From Alistipes sp. (GTDB lineage: Bacteria > Bacteroidota > Bacteroidia > Bacteroidales > Rikenellaceae): a stretch of DNA of 43,058 nt. The position numbers were made by a program, and so were the translations under genes. The notes under the pieces are model-generated. The model searched no databases. It was not told the origin of the DNA and worked only from the letters and a program-made list of their open reading frames with translations. Location: positions 1 to 43,058 of the forward strand of contig JAJPZH010000042.1 of NCBI GenBank assembly GCA_021204515.1. Direction: 5' to 3'. This document shows positions 7,681 to 15,686 of the stretch, in pieces (the stretch's first letter is position 1; every line of letters starts with the position of its first letter).

Positions 7681-10005
7681 TTACTCTACGACGATTTCAT
7701 CCACGAACATATGCGCCTTCTGCCCGGCCGCACCGTGCCATGCCGGAATCGGATCGACCGTACGGGCCACAACGCGCAGGTAGCGGGCCGAAGTCTCGGG
7801 GAAGAGTACCTTGAACGGCTTGACGCCGTCAGGACTGTCGGCCGTCTCCTGCGGCACGGACATCATCGCCGCCTCGGTGAATTCCTTGCCGTCGTCCGAA
7901 AGGTATACCCCCACCGACGAAGGCGGGAAAACCCACTCGCCCTTCTCGACCAGCGATTCGACGGTCACTGACGAATAGGGCTTCGATCCCTGCATGTCGA
8001 TCGTAACGTCGAGCGGTTCGTTCAGGAACCCGATCCACGCGCCGTTCGAATAGACGGGACCGCCGTGGTAGCCGTCCACCAGCAGCGAAGCGCCGCCGTA
8101 AGTATATTTGAGCGTCGGCGCGGCGTTCAGCGCGACGCGCCGTCCGGTCGCCTTGCTGAAATCGAACTTCCGCGAGTAGACCGGCGTCTGCATGCCTTCG
8201 CGCATAGCCGCAGCCTTGAACGTGCAGCTTTCGCCGATCATCACCGGCGCCTTGTAAAGCGGACTCGAAGCCGTGGGATCGGAGCCGTCGAGCGTGTAAC
8301 GGATCGGCGCGCCGCCCTGCGTGGTGAGGGTCATCACGACGCCTCCCTTCTCGGGATCGACCGCATACGACGCCGTCACCCCGAAGATATGCTTGGCGAA
8401 CTCATACCCCAGCTGCGAATAGATCTTGTCCATCCTGAAACCGCCGATGAAGCGGTTCCAGTCCTTCGTTTCCGGCTGACACCACTGCACTTCGCTCAGG
8501 GCGGCCAGACGCGGCAGGAGCATGTATTCGAGGTGTTCGTCGCTGAGGATGTACTCGGTCCAGAGGTTGGCCTGCACGCCGAGGATATGCTTCTGCTCTT
8601 CGGGCGTCAGCTCCGGAAATGCGGGATCGTACGAATAGACCTGCTCCATGGGCACGTAACCGCCGATTCCGAACGGCTCGGCGTCGGTGTCGAGCGACTG
8701 GTAATAGTCGAAATAGAAATGCGAATTCGGCGTCATGATGACGTCGTGCCCCAGCTTGGCCGCGGCGATTCCGCCCTCGCTGCCGCGCCACGACATGATG
8801 ACCGCGTCGGAGGGCGCCCTGCCTTCCAGAATCTCGTCCCAGCCGATGATGCGGCGGCCGTGCTGCGCGAGGAATTTGCCGATACGGTCGGTCACGTAGC
8901 TCTGCAGGTAATGCTCGGCGCTGTGTTCGCCGTCGCTTTTCAGGCCGAGCTGCCGGATCTTCGCCTGACAGCGGGGACACTTCTCCCAACGCACCTTCGG
9001 GCACTCGTCGCCGCCGATGTGGATATACTCCGAGGGGAACAGCTCCATCACTTCGGTCAATACGCCTTCGAGGAATTCGAAGGTCTTCTCCCGTCCGGGG
9101 CACAGCACGTCGTCGGCCACGCCCCAGCGCCCCCATACCTCGTACGGACCGCCCGTACAGCCCAGTTCGGGATAGGCGGTCAGCGCCGCCAACATGTGGC
9201 CCGGCAGGTCGATTTCAGGAATTACCGTAATGCCGTGATCGGCGGCGTATTTCACCACGTCGCGGATCTCGTCCTGCGTATAGAAACCGCCGTAAGGAGT
9301 ATTGTCATAAGTTCCCCACTCCTTGCGGACCACGGTGGCTTTGCGGATGCTGCCGACGGTGGTCAGCTTCGGATAGCGTTTGATTTCGATGCGCCAGCCC
9401 TGATCGTCGGTCAGATGCCAGTGCAGCGTATTGAGCTTGTGTATCGCCATCACGTCGATATACCGCTTCACTTCGTCCACCGAAAAGAAGTGGCGCGCCA
9501 CGTCGAGGTGCATGCCGCGGTATGCGAACCGCGGAGCGTCGTCGATCTTCACGCAGGGCACCTTCCACGCCTCATCGGGCGCCGGCTCCGTGCCGTAAAC
9601 CGCTGCGGGCAGCAGTTGCTTGAGACTTTGCAGGGCATAAAGGAAACCGGGAAACTGCGACGCCCGCACTTCGATCCCGTCCCCGGTCACGTTCAGTTCA
9701 TAGCCTTCGGCCGGAAGCGATTCGTCCGCGACGAAACGGATGCCCGATGCGGGCACTTCGTCGGCGATCGTCACAGGATTCGTCCCGCCGGAAACCGTCG
9801 CCAGCTGTGCGGCAAATCCGACCACGGCGCGCTGCGTCCGCTCGTCGGTGCGGCTGTCGCACGTGACGGATCGGTTCTTCACGGCAAAGGATCCCCGGCC
9901 GGTCTCGAGATGATTGGGATAGGGCACGATCGCAATCTGCGAATCGTGCGAACCGCAGGAACAAAGACATATTCCGGCGGCCAAGGTAAAAAGTAGTTTT
10001 TTCAT
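7681..10005 (-). CDS. GH20 beta-N-acetylhexosaminidase lipoprotein
   Basis: The 774-residue protein has a lipoprotein signal (ICLCSCGS), a GH20 N-terminal domain (about 25-145), the GH20 barrel (about 150-500, with YRGMHLDVARHFF and LHWHLTDDQGW) and the catalytic pair Asp333-Glu334 in HIGGDECP. The Asp orients the substrate acetamido group and the Glu is the acid/base. A chitobiase-type C-terminal domain (about 540-620, APIRYTLDGSDPTASSPLY) and a discoidin-like domain (about 640-774) follow. It removes terminal beta-linked GlcNAc or GalNAc, probably in the periplasm or at the outer membrane. It is the first gene of the sigma/fecR/susCD/GH18 run and has a -7 element just upstream at 10029-10036. 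Confidence 0.95.
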   Translation of the reverse strand: MKKLLFTLAAGICLCSCGSHDSQIAIVPYPNHLETGRGSFAVKNRSVTCDSRTDERTQRAVVGFAAQLATVSGGTNPVTIADEVPASGIRFVADESLPAEGYELNVTGDGIEVRASQFPGFLYALQSLKQLLPAAVYGTEPAPDEAWKVPCVKIDDAPRFAYRGMHLDVARHFFSVDEVKRYIDVMAIHKLNTLHWHLTDDQGWRIEIKRYPKLTTVGSIRKATVVRKEWGTYDNTPYGGFYTQDEIRDVVKYAADHGITVIPEIDLPGHMLAALTAYPELGCTGGPYEVWGRWGVADDVLCPGREKTFEFLEGVLTEVMELFPSEYIHIGGDECPKVRWEKCPRCQAKIRQLGLKSDGEHSAEHYLQSYVTDRIGKFLAQHGRRIIGWDEILEGRAPSDAVIMSWRGSEGGIAAAKLGHDVIMTPNSHFYFDYYQSLDTDAEPFGIGGYVPMEQVYSYDPAFPELTPEEQKHILGVQANLWTEYILSDEHLEYMLLPRLAALSEVQWCQPETKDWNRFIGGFRMDKIYSQLGYEFAKHIFGVTASYAVDPEKGGVVMTLTTQGGAPIRYTLDGSDPTASSPLYKAPVMIGESCTFKAAAMREGMQTPVYSRKFDFSKATGRRVALNAAPTLKYTYGGASLLVDGYHGGPVYSNGAWIGFLNEPLDVTIDMQGSKPYSSVTVESLVEKGEWVFPPSSVGVYLSDDGKEFTEAAMMSVPQETADSPDGVKPFKVLFPETSARYLRVVARTVDPIPAWHGAAGQKAHMFVDEIVVE

Positions 10006-10028
10006 AATTTATTTTGGGTAGCTTAAGG

Positions 10029-10036
10029 CAAATTTA
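10029..10036 (-). promoter_or_regulatory. -7 promoter element for the GH20-sigma-fecR operon
   Basis: The minus strand reads TAAATTTG, an exact TAnnTTTG element, 23 bp before the GH20 start codon. No good -33 TTTG is seen at 19-21 bp, so promoter strength is uncertain. Confidence 0.5.
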
Positions 10037-10163
10037 GAGAAAAATTCCAAATATCGCCCGCCGCACCGAAAAAATTACCGCTCCGGGGGTTCGTTCCGAA
10101 GCCGTTCCGCCATTTTTCCGCACGCTTTTTCCCGCCGGAAATGGGATTATCGGGCATTTTTTA

Positions 10164-10171
10164 TAACTTTG
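10164..10171 (+). promoter_or_regulatory. -7 promoter element for nadB
   Basis: TAACTTTG matches TAnnTTTG and ends 23 bp before the ATG at 10195. A -33 TTTG is not apparent. The element would place the transcription start downstream of the ATG at 10141, which favours the 10195 start for nadB. Confidence 0.5.
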
Positions 10172-10194
10172 CGACGCTTAACGCTTGCAAAACT

Positions 10195-11754
10195 ATGAAA
10201 ACCGACTTTCTGGTCATCGGTTCCGGCGCGGCAGGCCTTTCGTTCGCGCTCAAAGCCGCCGCCCACGGACACGTTACCATCGTGACGAAGGGCGAAATGA
10301 ACGAGTGCAACACCAACTATGCGCAAGGCGGCATCTGCTCGGTAACGTACGCTCCCGACACTTTCGAGAAACACATCCGCGACACGCTGGTCTGCGGCGC
10401 GGGCAAATGCGACGAAGAGGCCGTCGGACTGGTCGTGCGCCGGGCGCCGGAGCTGATCCGGGACCTGATCGAATGGGGCACGCGCTTCGACAAGACTCCC
10501 GACGGGCGTTTCGAGCTGAACCGCGAAGGCGGCCACACCGAGCACCGCATCCTCCACCACGAGGACCTGACGGGCGCCGAGATCGAACGGGCGCTCATCG
10601 AGTCGGTCCGCAGGCATCCCGGCATCACCGTACTCGAACACCGCTTCGCCATCGACCTGCTGACGCAGCATCATCTGGGCGAGTTCGTCACGCGCCACAC
10701 CCGCGGCCTGACCTGCTTCGGGGCCTACGTCCTGAATCTCGAAACGAACGAAATCGAGACCATGCTGGCCAAATTCACCGTCGTCGCCACGGGCGGCTGC
10801 GGCAACATCTACTCCACGACCTCCAATCCGGTCGTCGCCACGGGCGACGGTATCGCCATGTGCCACCGCGCCAAGGCGATCACCGAAAACATGGAGTTCA
10901 TCCAGTTCCACCCCACCACGCTCTACAACCCGGGCGAAAAGCCCAACTTCCTCATCACCGAGGCCATGCGCGGCTTCGGAGCCATTCTGCGCCTGCCCGG
11001 CGGCGAGGAGTTCATGGACAAATACCACCCGATGAAATCGCTGGCGCCGCGCGACGTGGTGGCCCGCGCCATCTACCGCGAAATGACCAAGCAGGGCGCG
11101 GACTTCGTCTACCTCGACGTCACGCACAAAGACCCCGACGCCGTGCGCAGCCACTTCCCCAACATCTACGAGAAGTGCCTTTCGATCGGCATCGACATCA
11201 CCCGGGACTGGATTCCCGTCACCCCTGCGGCGCACTACTGCTGCGGCGGCGTCAAGGTGGACACCAACGGAGAAACCTCCATCAAGCGGCTCTACGCGCT
11301 GGGCGAAACCTCCTGCACGGGGCTGCACGGCGCAAACCGGCTGGCCTCCAATTCGCTGATCGAAGCGGTGGTATACGCCGATCAGGCGGCGCGCCACGCA
11401 TCGTCGCTGCTCGACCGGGTCGAAATTCAGGAGGGCATTCCCGACTGGGACTTCGAAGGCACGCAGCACACCGAGGAGATGCTGATGATTATCCAGTCGA
11501 AGCGCGAAATGCAGACGCTGATGTCCAACTACGTGGGCATCGTCCGCTCGAACCTCTCGCTCAAGCGCGCCATGCGGCGGCTGGAAATCCTGTGGCAGGA
11601 GACCGAAGAGCTTTACAACAAAACCAAGCCCAACCGCGAACTGTGCGAACTGCGCAACATGATCGCCGTGGCCTATCTGGTCATCAAGCAGGGCCGCGAA
11701 ATCAAGGAGTCGGTCGGCTGCCATTTCAACGCCGACTACCCGAAGGAGAATTAA
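10195..11754 (+). CDS. nadB: L-aspartate oxidase
   Basis: The 519-residue flavoprotein oxidises L-aspartate to iminoaspartate, the first step of de novo NAD synthesis. It starts with an FAD-binding Rossmann motif ([19 protein letters not shown]). Further signatures are [19 protein letters not shown] (about 120-140), HPTTLYNPG and [19 protein letters not shown] in the substrate/FAD region, and a C-terminal helical domain (about 420-519). The frame is open upstream to 10141, but the start at 10195 places the FAD motif near the N-terminus as in the family and lies just behind a -7 element. prfC follows 65 bp later on the same strand. Fumarate reductase and succinate dehydrogenase share the fold but differ in length and context. 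Confidence 0.95.
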   Translation: MKTDFLVIGSGAAGLSFALKAAAHGHVTIVTKGEMNECNTNYAQGGICSVTYAPDTFEKHIRDTLVCGAGKCDEEAVGLVVRRAPELIRDLIEWGTRFDKTPDGRFELNREGGHTEHRILHHEDLTGAEIERALIESVRRHPGITVLEHRFAIDLLTQHHLGEFVTRHTRGLTCFGAYVLNLETNEIETMLAKFTVVATGGCGNIYSTTSNPVVATGDGIAMCHRAKAITENMEFIQFHPTTLYNPGEKPNFLITEAMRGFGAILRLPGGEEFMDKYHPMKSLAPRDVVARAIYREMTKQGADFVYLDVTHKDPDAVRSHFPNIYEKCLSIGIDITRDWIPVTPAAHYCCGGVKVDTNGETSIKRLYALGETSCTGLHGANRLASNSLIEAVVYADQAARHASSLLDRVEIQEGIPDWDFEGTQHTEEMLMIIQSKREMQTLMSNYVGIVRSNLSLKRAMRRLEILWQETEELYNKTKPNRELCELRNMIAVAYLVIKQGREIKESVGCHFNADYPKEN

Positions 11755-11819
11755 GGATTGCCGCCGGCGGAACAGCGCCCGGCACTCCCCGCAATAAAAC
11801 AGACACACCTTCAATTTAC

Positions 11820-13403
11820 ATGACATTACAGGAAGAGATCACACGCCGCCGCACCTTCGCGGTCATCGCCCACCCCGACGCGGGTAAAACCACCCTTACC
11901 GAAAAACTGCTCCTCTTCGGCGGCGCCATCCACGTCGCCGGAGCCGTCAAGAGCAACAAGATCAAGAAGGGCGCCACCTCGGACTTCATGGAGATCGAAC
12001 GCCAGCGCGGAATCTCGGTCGCTACGGCCGTCATGGGATTCGAATACAAGGGCGTCAAGATCAACATTCTCGACACTCCGGGGCACGAAGACTTCGCCGA
12101 GGACACCTTCCGCACGCTGACGGCCGTCGATTCGGTCATCATCGTCATCGACGGCGCCAAGGGCGTCGAGTCGCAGACCCGCAAGCTGATGGAGGTCTGC
12201 CGCATGCGCTCGACCCCGGTAATCGTCTTCATCAACAAACTCGACCGCCCCTCCAAGGAGCCGTTCGACCTGCTGGACGAGGTCGAAAAGGAACTCCGCA
12301 TCCGCGTACGGCCGCTGGCGTTCCCGATCTCGAACGGCCCCACGTTCAAAGGCGTATACAACCTCTACGAGAAAAACCTCTCGCTCTTCACCTCCGACGA
12401 GAAGCTTACGGCCGACGCTTCGACCGTCGAAATCTCGGACCTCGCCTCTTCGGAGCTGGAGGCCCAGATCGGCGACAAATTCGCCGCCCAGCTACGCTCG
12501 GACGTCGAGCTGGTCGAAGGCGTTTACGACGATTTCGACCGCGACGCCTACCTGCGGGGCGAACTGGCCCCGGTATTTTTCGGCTCGGCGGTCAACAACT
12601 TCGGCGTGCGCGAGTTGCTCGAATGCTTCGTGCGCATCGCCCCCTCGCCGTGCCCCGCCCCGACCGAGACCCGCATCGTGGAGCCTTCGGAACCCAAAAT
12701 GACGGGCTTCGTTTTCAAGATCCACGCCAACATGGACCCCAACCACCGCGACCGCATCGCCTTTCTGAAGATATGCTCGGGCACGTTCGAACGCAACAAA
12801 AACTACCTGCACGTGCGTAGCGGCAAGCAGCTCAAATTCTCGTCGCCGACGGCCTTCATGGCCGAGAAGAAGTCGATCATCGACTTCGCCTATCCGGGCG
12901 ACATCGTGGGTCTGCACGACACGGGCAACTTCAAGATCGGCGATACCTTCACCGAAGGCGAAAAGCTCAAATTCACGGGCATCCCGTCGTTCGCTCCCGA
13001 ACAGTTCCGCTATATCGAGAACGCCGACCCGCTGAAATTCAAACAGCTCGCCAAAGGCGTGGACCAGCTCATGGACGAGGGCGTAGCGCAGTTGTTCGTC
13101 AGCTCCCTCAACGGCCGCAAGATCATCGGCACAGTGGGCGCGCTCCAGTTCGAAGTCATCCAGTACCGTCTCGAACACGAGTACAATGCCGCCTGCCGCT
13201 GGGAACCGATCTCGATCTACAAAGCCTGCTGGATCGAAAGCGACAACGCCGCACAGCTGGCCGACTTCAAACGCCGCAAGCATACCAACATGGCCGTCGA
13301 TAAACACGGCCGCGACGTCTTCCTCGCCGACACGAGCTACGGACTCGCCCTCGCACAGGAGAATTTCAAGGATATCCGGTTCCACTTCACCTCGGAATTC
13401 TGA
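11820..13403 (+). CDS. prfC: Peptide chain release factor 3 (GTPase)
   Basis: The 527-residue protein is close in length to E. coli RF3. The G domain shows the P-loop [13 protein letters not shown], the G2 region [19 protein letters not shown] (G3) and NKLD (G4). The later beta-barrel and C-terminal RF3 domains follow ([23 protein letters not shown]). It recycles RF1 and RF2 from the ribosome after termination. The start [23 protein letters not shown] matches the family N-terminus. The same frame stays open far upstream through nadB, but that is a shadow frame. Confidence 0.96.
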   Translation: MTLQEEITRRRTFAVIAHPDAGKTTLTEKLLLFGGAIHVAGAVKSNKIKKGATSDFMEIERQRGISVATAVMGFEYKGVKINILDTPGHEDFAEDTFRTLTAVDSVIIVIDGAKGVESQTRKLMEVCRMRSTPVIVFINKLDRPSKEPFDLLDEVEKELRIRVRPLAFPISNGPTFKGVYNLYEKNLSLFTSDEKLTADASTVEISDLASSELEAQIGDKFAAQLRSDVELVEGVYDDFDRDAYLRGELAPVFFGSAVNNFGVRELLECFVRIAPSPCPAPTETRIVEPSEPKMTGFVFKIHANMDPNHRDRIAFLKICSGTFERNKNYLHVRSGKQLKFSSPTAFMAEKKSIIDFAYPGDIVGLHDTGNFKIGDTFTEGEKLKFTGIPSFAPEQFRYIENADPLKFKQLAKGVDQLMDEGVAQLFVSSLNGRKIIGTVGALQFEVIQYRLEHEYNAACRWEPISIYKACWIESDNAAQLADFKRRKHTNMAVDKHGRDVFLADTSYGLALAQENFKDIRFHFTSEF

Positions 13404-13472
13404 CGCAGCGGCGCCGGGCGCAACACCCCTCCCGGCAAAATTCCTCTTCCCGGCGCCTCCGCCGACCGCCAC

Positions 13473-13511
13473 AAAAAAAGGGCTGTCTGACAAATCGCAG
13501 ACAGCCCTTTT
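13473..13511. terminator. Bidirectional intrinsic terminator between prfC and the pirin gene
   Basis: A perfect 14-bp stem (AAAAGGGCTGTCTG at 13476-13489 with its complement at 13498-13511) encloses an 8-nt loop. It is flanked by A on one side and T on the other, so it can stop both convergent transcripts (prfC on plus, pirin on minus). Confidence 0.9.
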
Positions 13512-13591
13512 CTCACGCACTCCCATCCGGAAGCGTTCGCCGTTCCCGAAGGAGGAGGAAATTTGCCGGACAGCTCCTTTCCTTCGCCTTG

Positions 13592-14308
13592 TCAAACCTC
13601 CATCGGAACTTCGATAATCAGCACCTTCGCATCGGTGTTTCCCTTGAGCAGAAATTCATCCGCTTCGGTGATACCCATGCCGTCCCGCGGTCCCAGCTCC
13701 TCGCCCGCCGCTTCGACGCTGCCTTCGATCACGAAGACATAGGCGCCGTGGCCGCGGGTGTTCATGCGGTACTCGGTCACATGGTCCTTGTCGAGGTCCA
13801 GCGTATAGAACCAAGCATCCTGATGCACCCACCCCACATGCTCGCCGCCGCGGCCTTCGGGCGCCACGATCACATGCGGAACATTGCGCTTGGCCGGCGC
13901 CAGCTCGACCTGATTGTAGCGGGGCGTGTGGTCCTGCGCGTCGGTCAACACCCATATCTGCAGAAACTTGACCGGCTCGGTCTCGCTGGCGTTCATTTCG
14001 CTGTGCGTGATGCCCGTTCCGGCCGACATCACCTGAATCTCTCCCGGACGCAGGACTTTCATGTTGCCCATGCTGTCGCCGTGCCTGAGCGCGCCTTCCA
14101 AGGCGATCGACACGATCTCCATGTTGTCGTGCGGATGGGTTCCGAAACCCTCGCCCGGAGCGACGATATCGTCGTTCAGCACCCGGAGTGCGCCGAAATG
14201 CACCCGGCGGGGATCGTAATAGTTTGCAAAACTGAATGTATGGTGAGTCTGTAACCAACCGTGGTCGGCATAGCCGCGCGACTCGGCGCGGTGAATCGTC
14301 TTATTCAT
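13592..14308 (-). CDS. Pirin-family bicupin protein
   Basis: The 238-residue protein carries the pirin N-terminal cupin with metal-ligand motif GTHPHDNMEIV (about 57-67) and GTGITHSEMNAS (about 98-109), then a second cupin (about 150-238). Bacterial pirins bind iron or another divalent metal, and some, such as YhhW, have quercetin dioxygenase activity; the role here is unknown. The gene stands alone between a terminator at its 3' end and a promoter-like region at its 5' end that contains nine consecutive C. Confidence 0.92.
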   Translation of the reverse strand: MNKTIHRAESRGYADHGWLQTHHTFSFANYYDPRRVHFGALRVLNDDIVAPGEGFGTHPHDNMEIVSIALEGALRHGDSMGNMKVLRPGEIQVMSAGTGITHSEMNASETEPVKFLQIWVLTDAQDHTPRYNQVELAPAKRNVPHVIVAPEGRGGEHVGWVHQDAWFYTLDLDKDHVTEYRMNTRGHGAYVFVIEGSVEAAGEELGPRDGMGITEADEFLLKGNTDAKVLIIEVPMEV

Positions 14309-14331
14309 GACAATAATTTTTTTAGATTTTT

Positions 14332-14361
14332 AAACTTTAATCAAGCGAGGGGGGGGGCAAA
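14332..14361 (-). promoter_or_regulatory. Likely pirin promoter with a C9 tract in the spacer
   Basis: On the minus strand TTTG (14358-14361) is followed by an 18-bp spacer and TAAAGTTT (14332-14339), which resembles but does not exactly match TAnnTTTG. The predicted start near 14325 leaves a 17-nt leader before the ATG at 14308. Half of the spacer is the run of nine C. Bacteroidetes promoters want 19-21 bp between the elements, so adding one to three bases would bring the spacing to the optimum. Confidence 0.5.
14349..14357. repeat. Run of nine G in the pirin upstream region
   Basis: A nine-base homopolymer between the pirin gene and the acyltransferase gene, non-coding on both strands. It has the same length as the two runs inside the susC genes. 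Confidence 0.9.
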
Positions 14362-14413
14362 CTCCGCGCCAGCCGCGTCTCCGCGCGGCACATTACGGAA
14401 TCCGCAAATACGA

Positions 14414-15514
14414 CTACACTTTCAGAAAAACGTTCTTTCTGTAAAGGAAGTAGAGAAACAGCCAGCAGACGGCCACATAACCCGCACTGCTTATCACGGC
14501 AGCCACGGCCTCGGGACATTTCGATGCGATGCCGCCGAGGAAAAAGTCGGATATACGTCCGAAGCCCACGATACGCTGGGCCAGATAAATCGTAATCGAA
14601 TTGAGTCCCACGACGCGGAAGAAAAGCGTCCAGCGGCGCCATCCCCGCACGTCGATCAGGTAGTAAAACAGGGCGAACATCCCCAGCGAGTAGGCTCCCA
14701 CGACGCACACGAACGTACTCGACCACAGCTTCTTGTTCACGGGCAGCACCCCGCTGAACGCCAGCCCCGCCGCCAGCAGTATAGCGGCGGCCGCGGCCAT
14801 CCAAAGCGCCTTGCGGCCGCCCGGCATACCCCCGCGTTTTACGAATTCGCCCGTAAACATGCCCAGCATGGCGGTCACCACGGCGGGCACCGTGCTCAGC
14901 AGCCCTTCGGGATCGAACGTACCGTATATCAGCTTTCCGGGCAGGAACTGCCGGTCGATATACCCCGCCAGATTTCCCTCGAAGGTCAGCGCCCCGGCTC
15001 CTGCGGCGTCGGGCGCCGCGACCAGCGCCGAAAGCGCTCCGTAGCCGACAAGCACCGCAACGGCGATCGCCGCGCGGGTCTTCACGCCGAAATTGAGATA
15101 CAATACAGCAGCGATACTCCACGCCAGTCCGATACGCCCCAGCACGCTTGCGATCCGCAGGTTTTCGAAATCGAGCTTGAACAAGCCGTTGTAAACCGCG
15201 CCCAGCACGACGAGCGTCAGCCCGCGGCGGACGATCTTGGCATAGATGCGCCCCTCGGACATCCCTCCCGCACGCTGCTTGACGACCGAGTAGGGAAAAC
15301 TGACGCCGGCGATGAAGAGGAACAGCGGAAAGATCGTATCGTGATGCGCGAAGCCGTCCCACGCGACATGGCTCATCGAAGCGGCTACCGCATCGGCCGC
15401 AACCGAAGGCCACAAGCCGCACACAGCCACGACGAGCGACGCGAACCCCATGATGAAGAGCATGTCGAACCCGCGGAGGGCGTCGAGCGACATCAATCTT
15501 TCGGACTGTTTCAT
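14414..15514 (-). CDS. DUF5009/NagX-type integral membrane acyltransferase
   Basis: The 366-residue protein is built of about ten hydrophobic segments. The N-terminus RLMSLDALRGFDMLFIMG is the signature of the heparan-alpha-glucosaminide N-acetyltransferase-like/NagX family, with the conserved HHDTIFPLFLFIAGVSFPYS loop (about 53-72). Related proteins acetylate sugars across a membrane or sit near GlcNAc-use genes; the substrate here is unknown. The frame is open upstream to 15565, but the ATG at 15514 begins the family motif directly and lies about 70 nt behind a good promoter. The C-terminus ends in a short basic tail. It is probably transcribed alone. Confidence 0.88.
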   Translation of the reverse strand: MKQSERLMSLDALRGFDMLFIMGFASLVVAVCGLWPSVAADAVAASMSHVAWDGFAHHDTIFPLFLFIAGVSFPYSVVKQRAGGMSEGRIYAKIVRRGLTLVVLGAVYNGLFKLDFENLRIASVLGRIGLAWSIAAVLYLNFGVKTRAAIAVAVLVGYGALSALVAAPDAAGAGALTFEGNLAGYIDRQFLPGKLIYGTFDPEGLLSTVPAVVTAMLGMFTGEFVKRGGMPGGRKALWMAAAAAILLAAGLAFSGVLPVNKKLWSSTFVCVVGAYSLGMFALFYYLIDVRGWRRWTLFFRVVGLNSITIYLAQRIVGFGRISDFFLGGIASKCPEAVAAVISSAGYVAVCWLFLYFLYRKNVFLKV

Positions 15515-15593
15515 AATTCTGTCTGCATGAAAACCGGCACATGTACCGAATGCCGTTCCGGCCACCGGCCCGGGATTTCATTTATCGTTCTTA

Positions 15594-15625
15594 CAAAGAT
15601 AATAAATATTTCTGATATATGCAAC
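15594..15625 (-). promoter_or_regulatory. Promoter of the membrane acyltransferase gene
   Basis: The minus strand has GTTG (15622-15625), a 20-bp spacer and TATCTTTG (15594-15601), an exact -7 element. The expected start near 15587 gives a leader of about 70 nt. Confidence 0.65.
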
Positions 15626-15632
15626 TATTTCA

Positions 15633-15663
15633 AAGCCCGGCCGGAATCGCTTCCGCCGGGCCT
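15633..15663 (-). terminator. Terminator-like hairpin after the KamA-family gene
   Basis: GCCCGGC (15635-15641) and GGAA (15643-15646) pair with TTCC and GCCGGGC (15651-15661) around a 4-nt loop, with one bulged C. It begins 24 bp below the stop of the KamA-family gene. The tail on the minus strand (TTTGAAATAG) is only weakly U-rich. Confidence 0.6.
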
Positions 15664-15686
15664 TCACGCATCCGTTTCGTCTTGAG

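Noticed and set aside
10141..10194. An upstream nadB start at 10141.
   Set aside because: It would lie upstream of the -7 element at 10164-10171 and adds 18 residues before the FAD motif that the family lacks.
10185..11819. An open frame that runs through nadB in a different frame and joins prfC, as if RF3 had a large N-terminal extension.
   Set aside because: The upstream part is a shadow of nadB with no domain; RF3 of normal length starts at the ATG at 11820.
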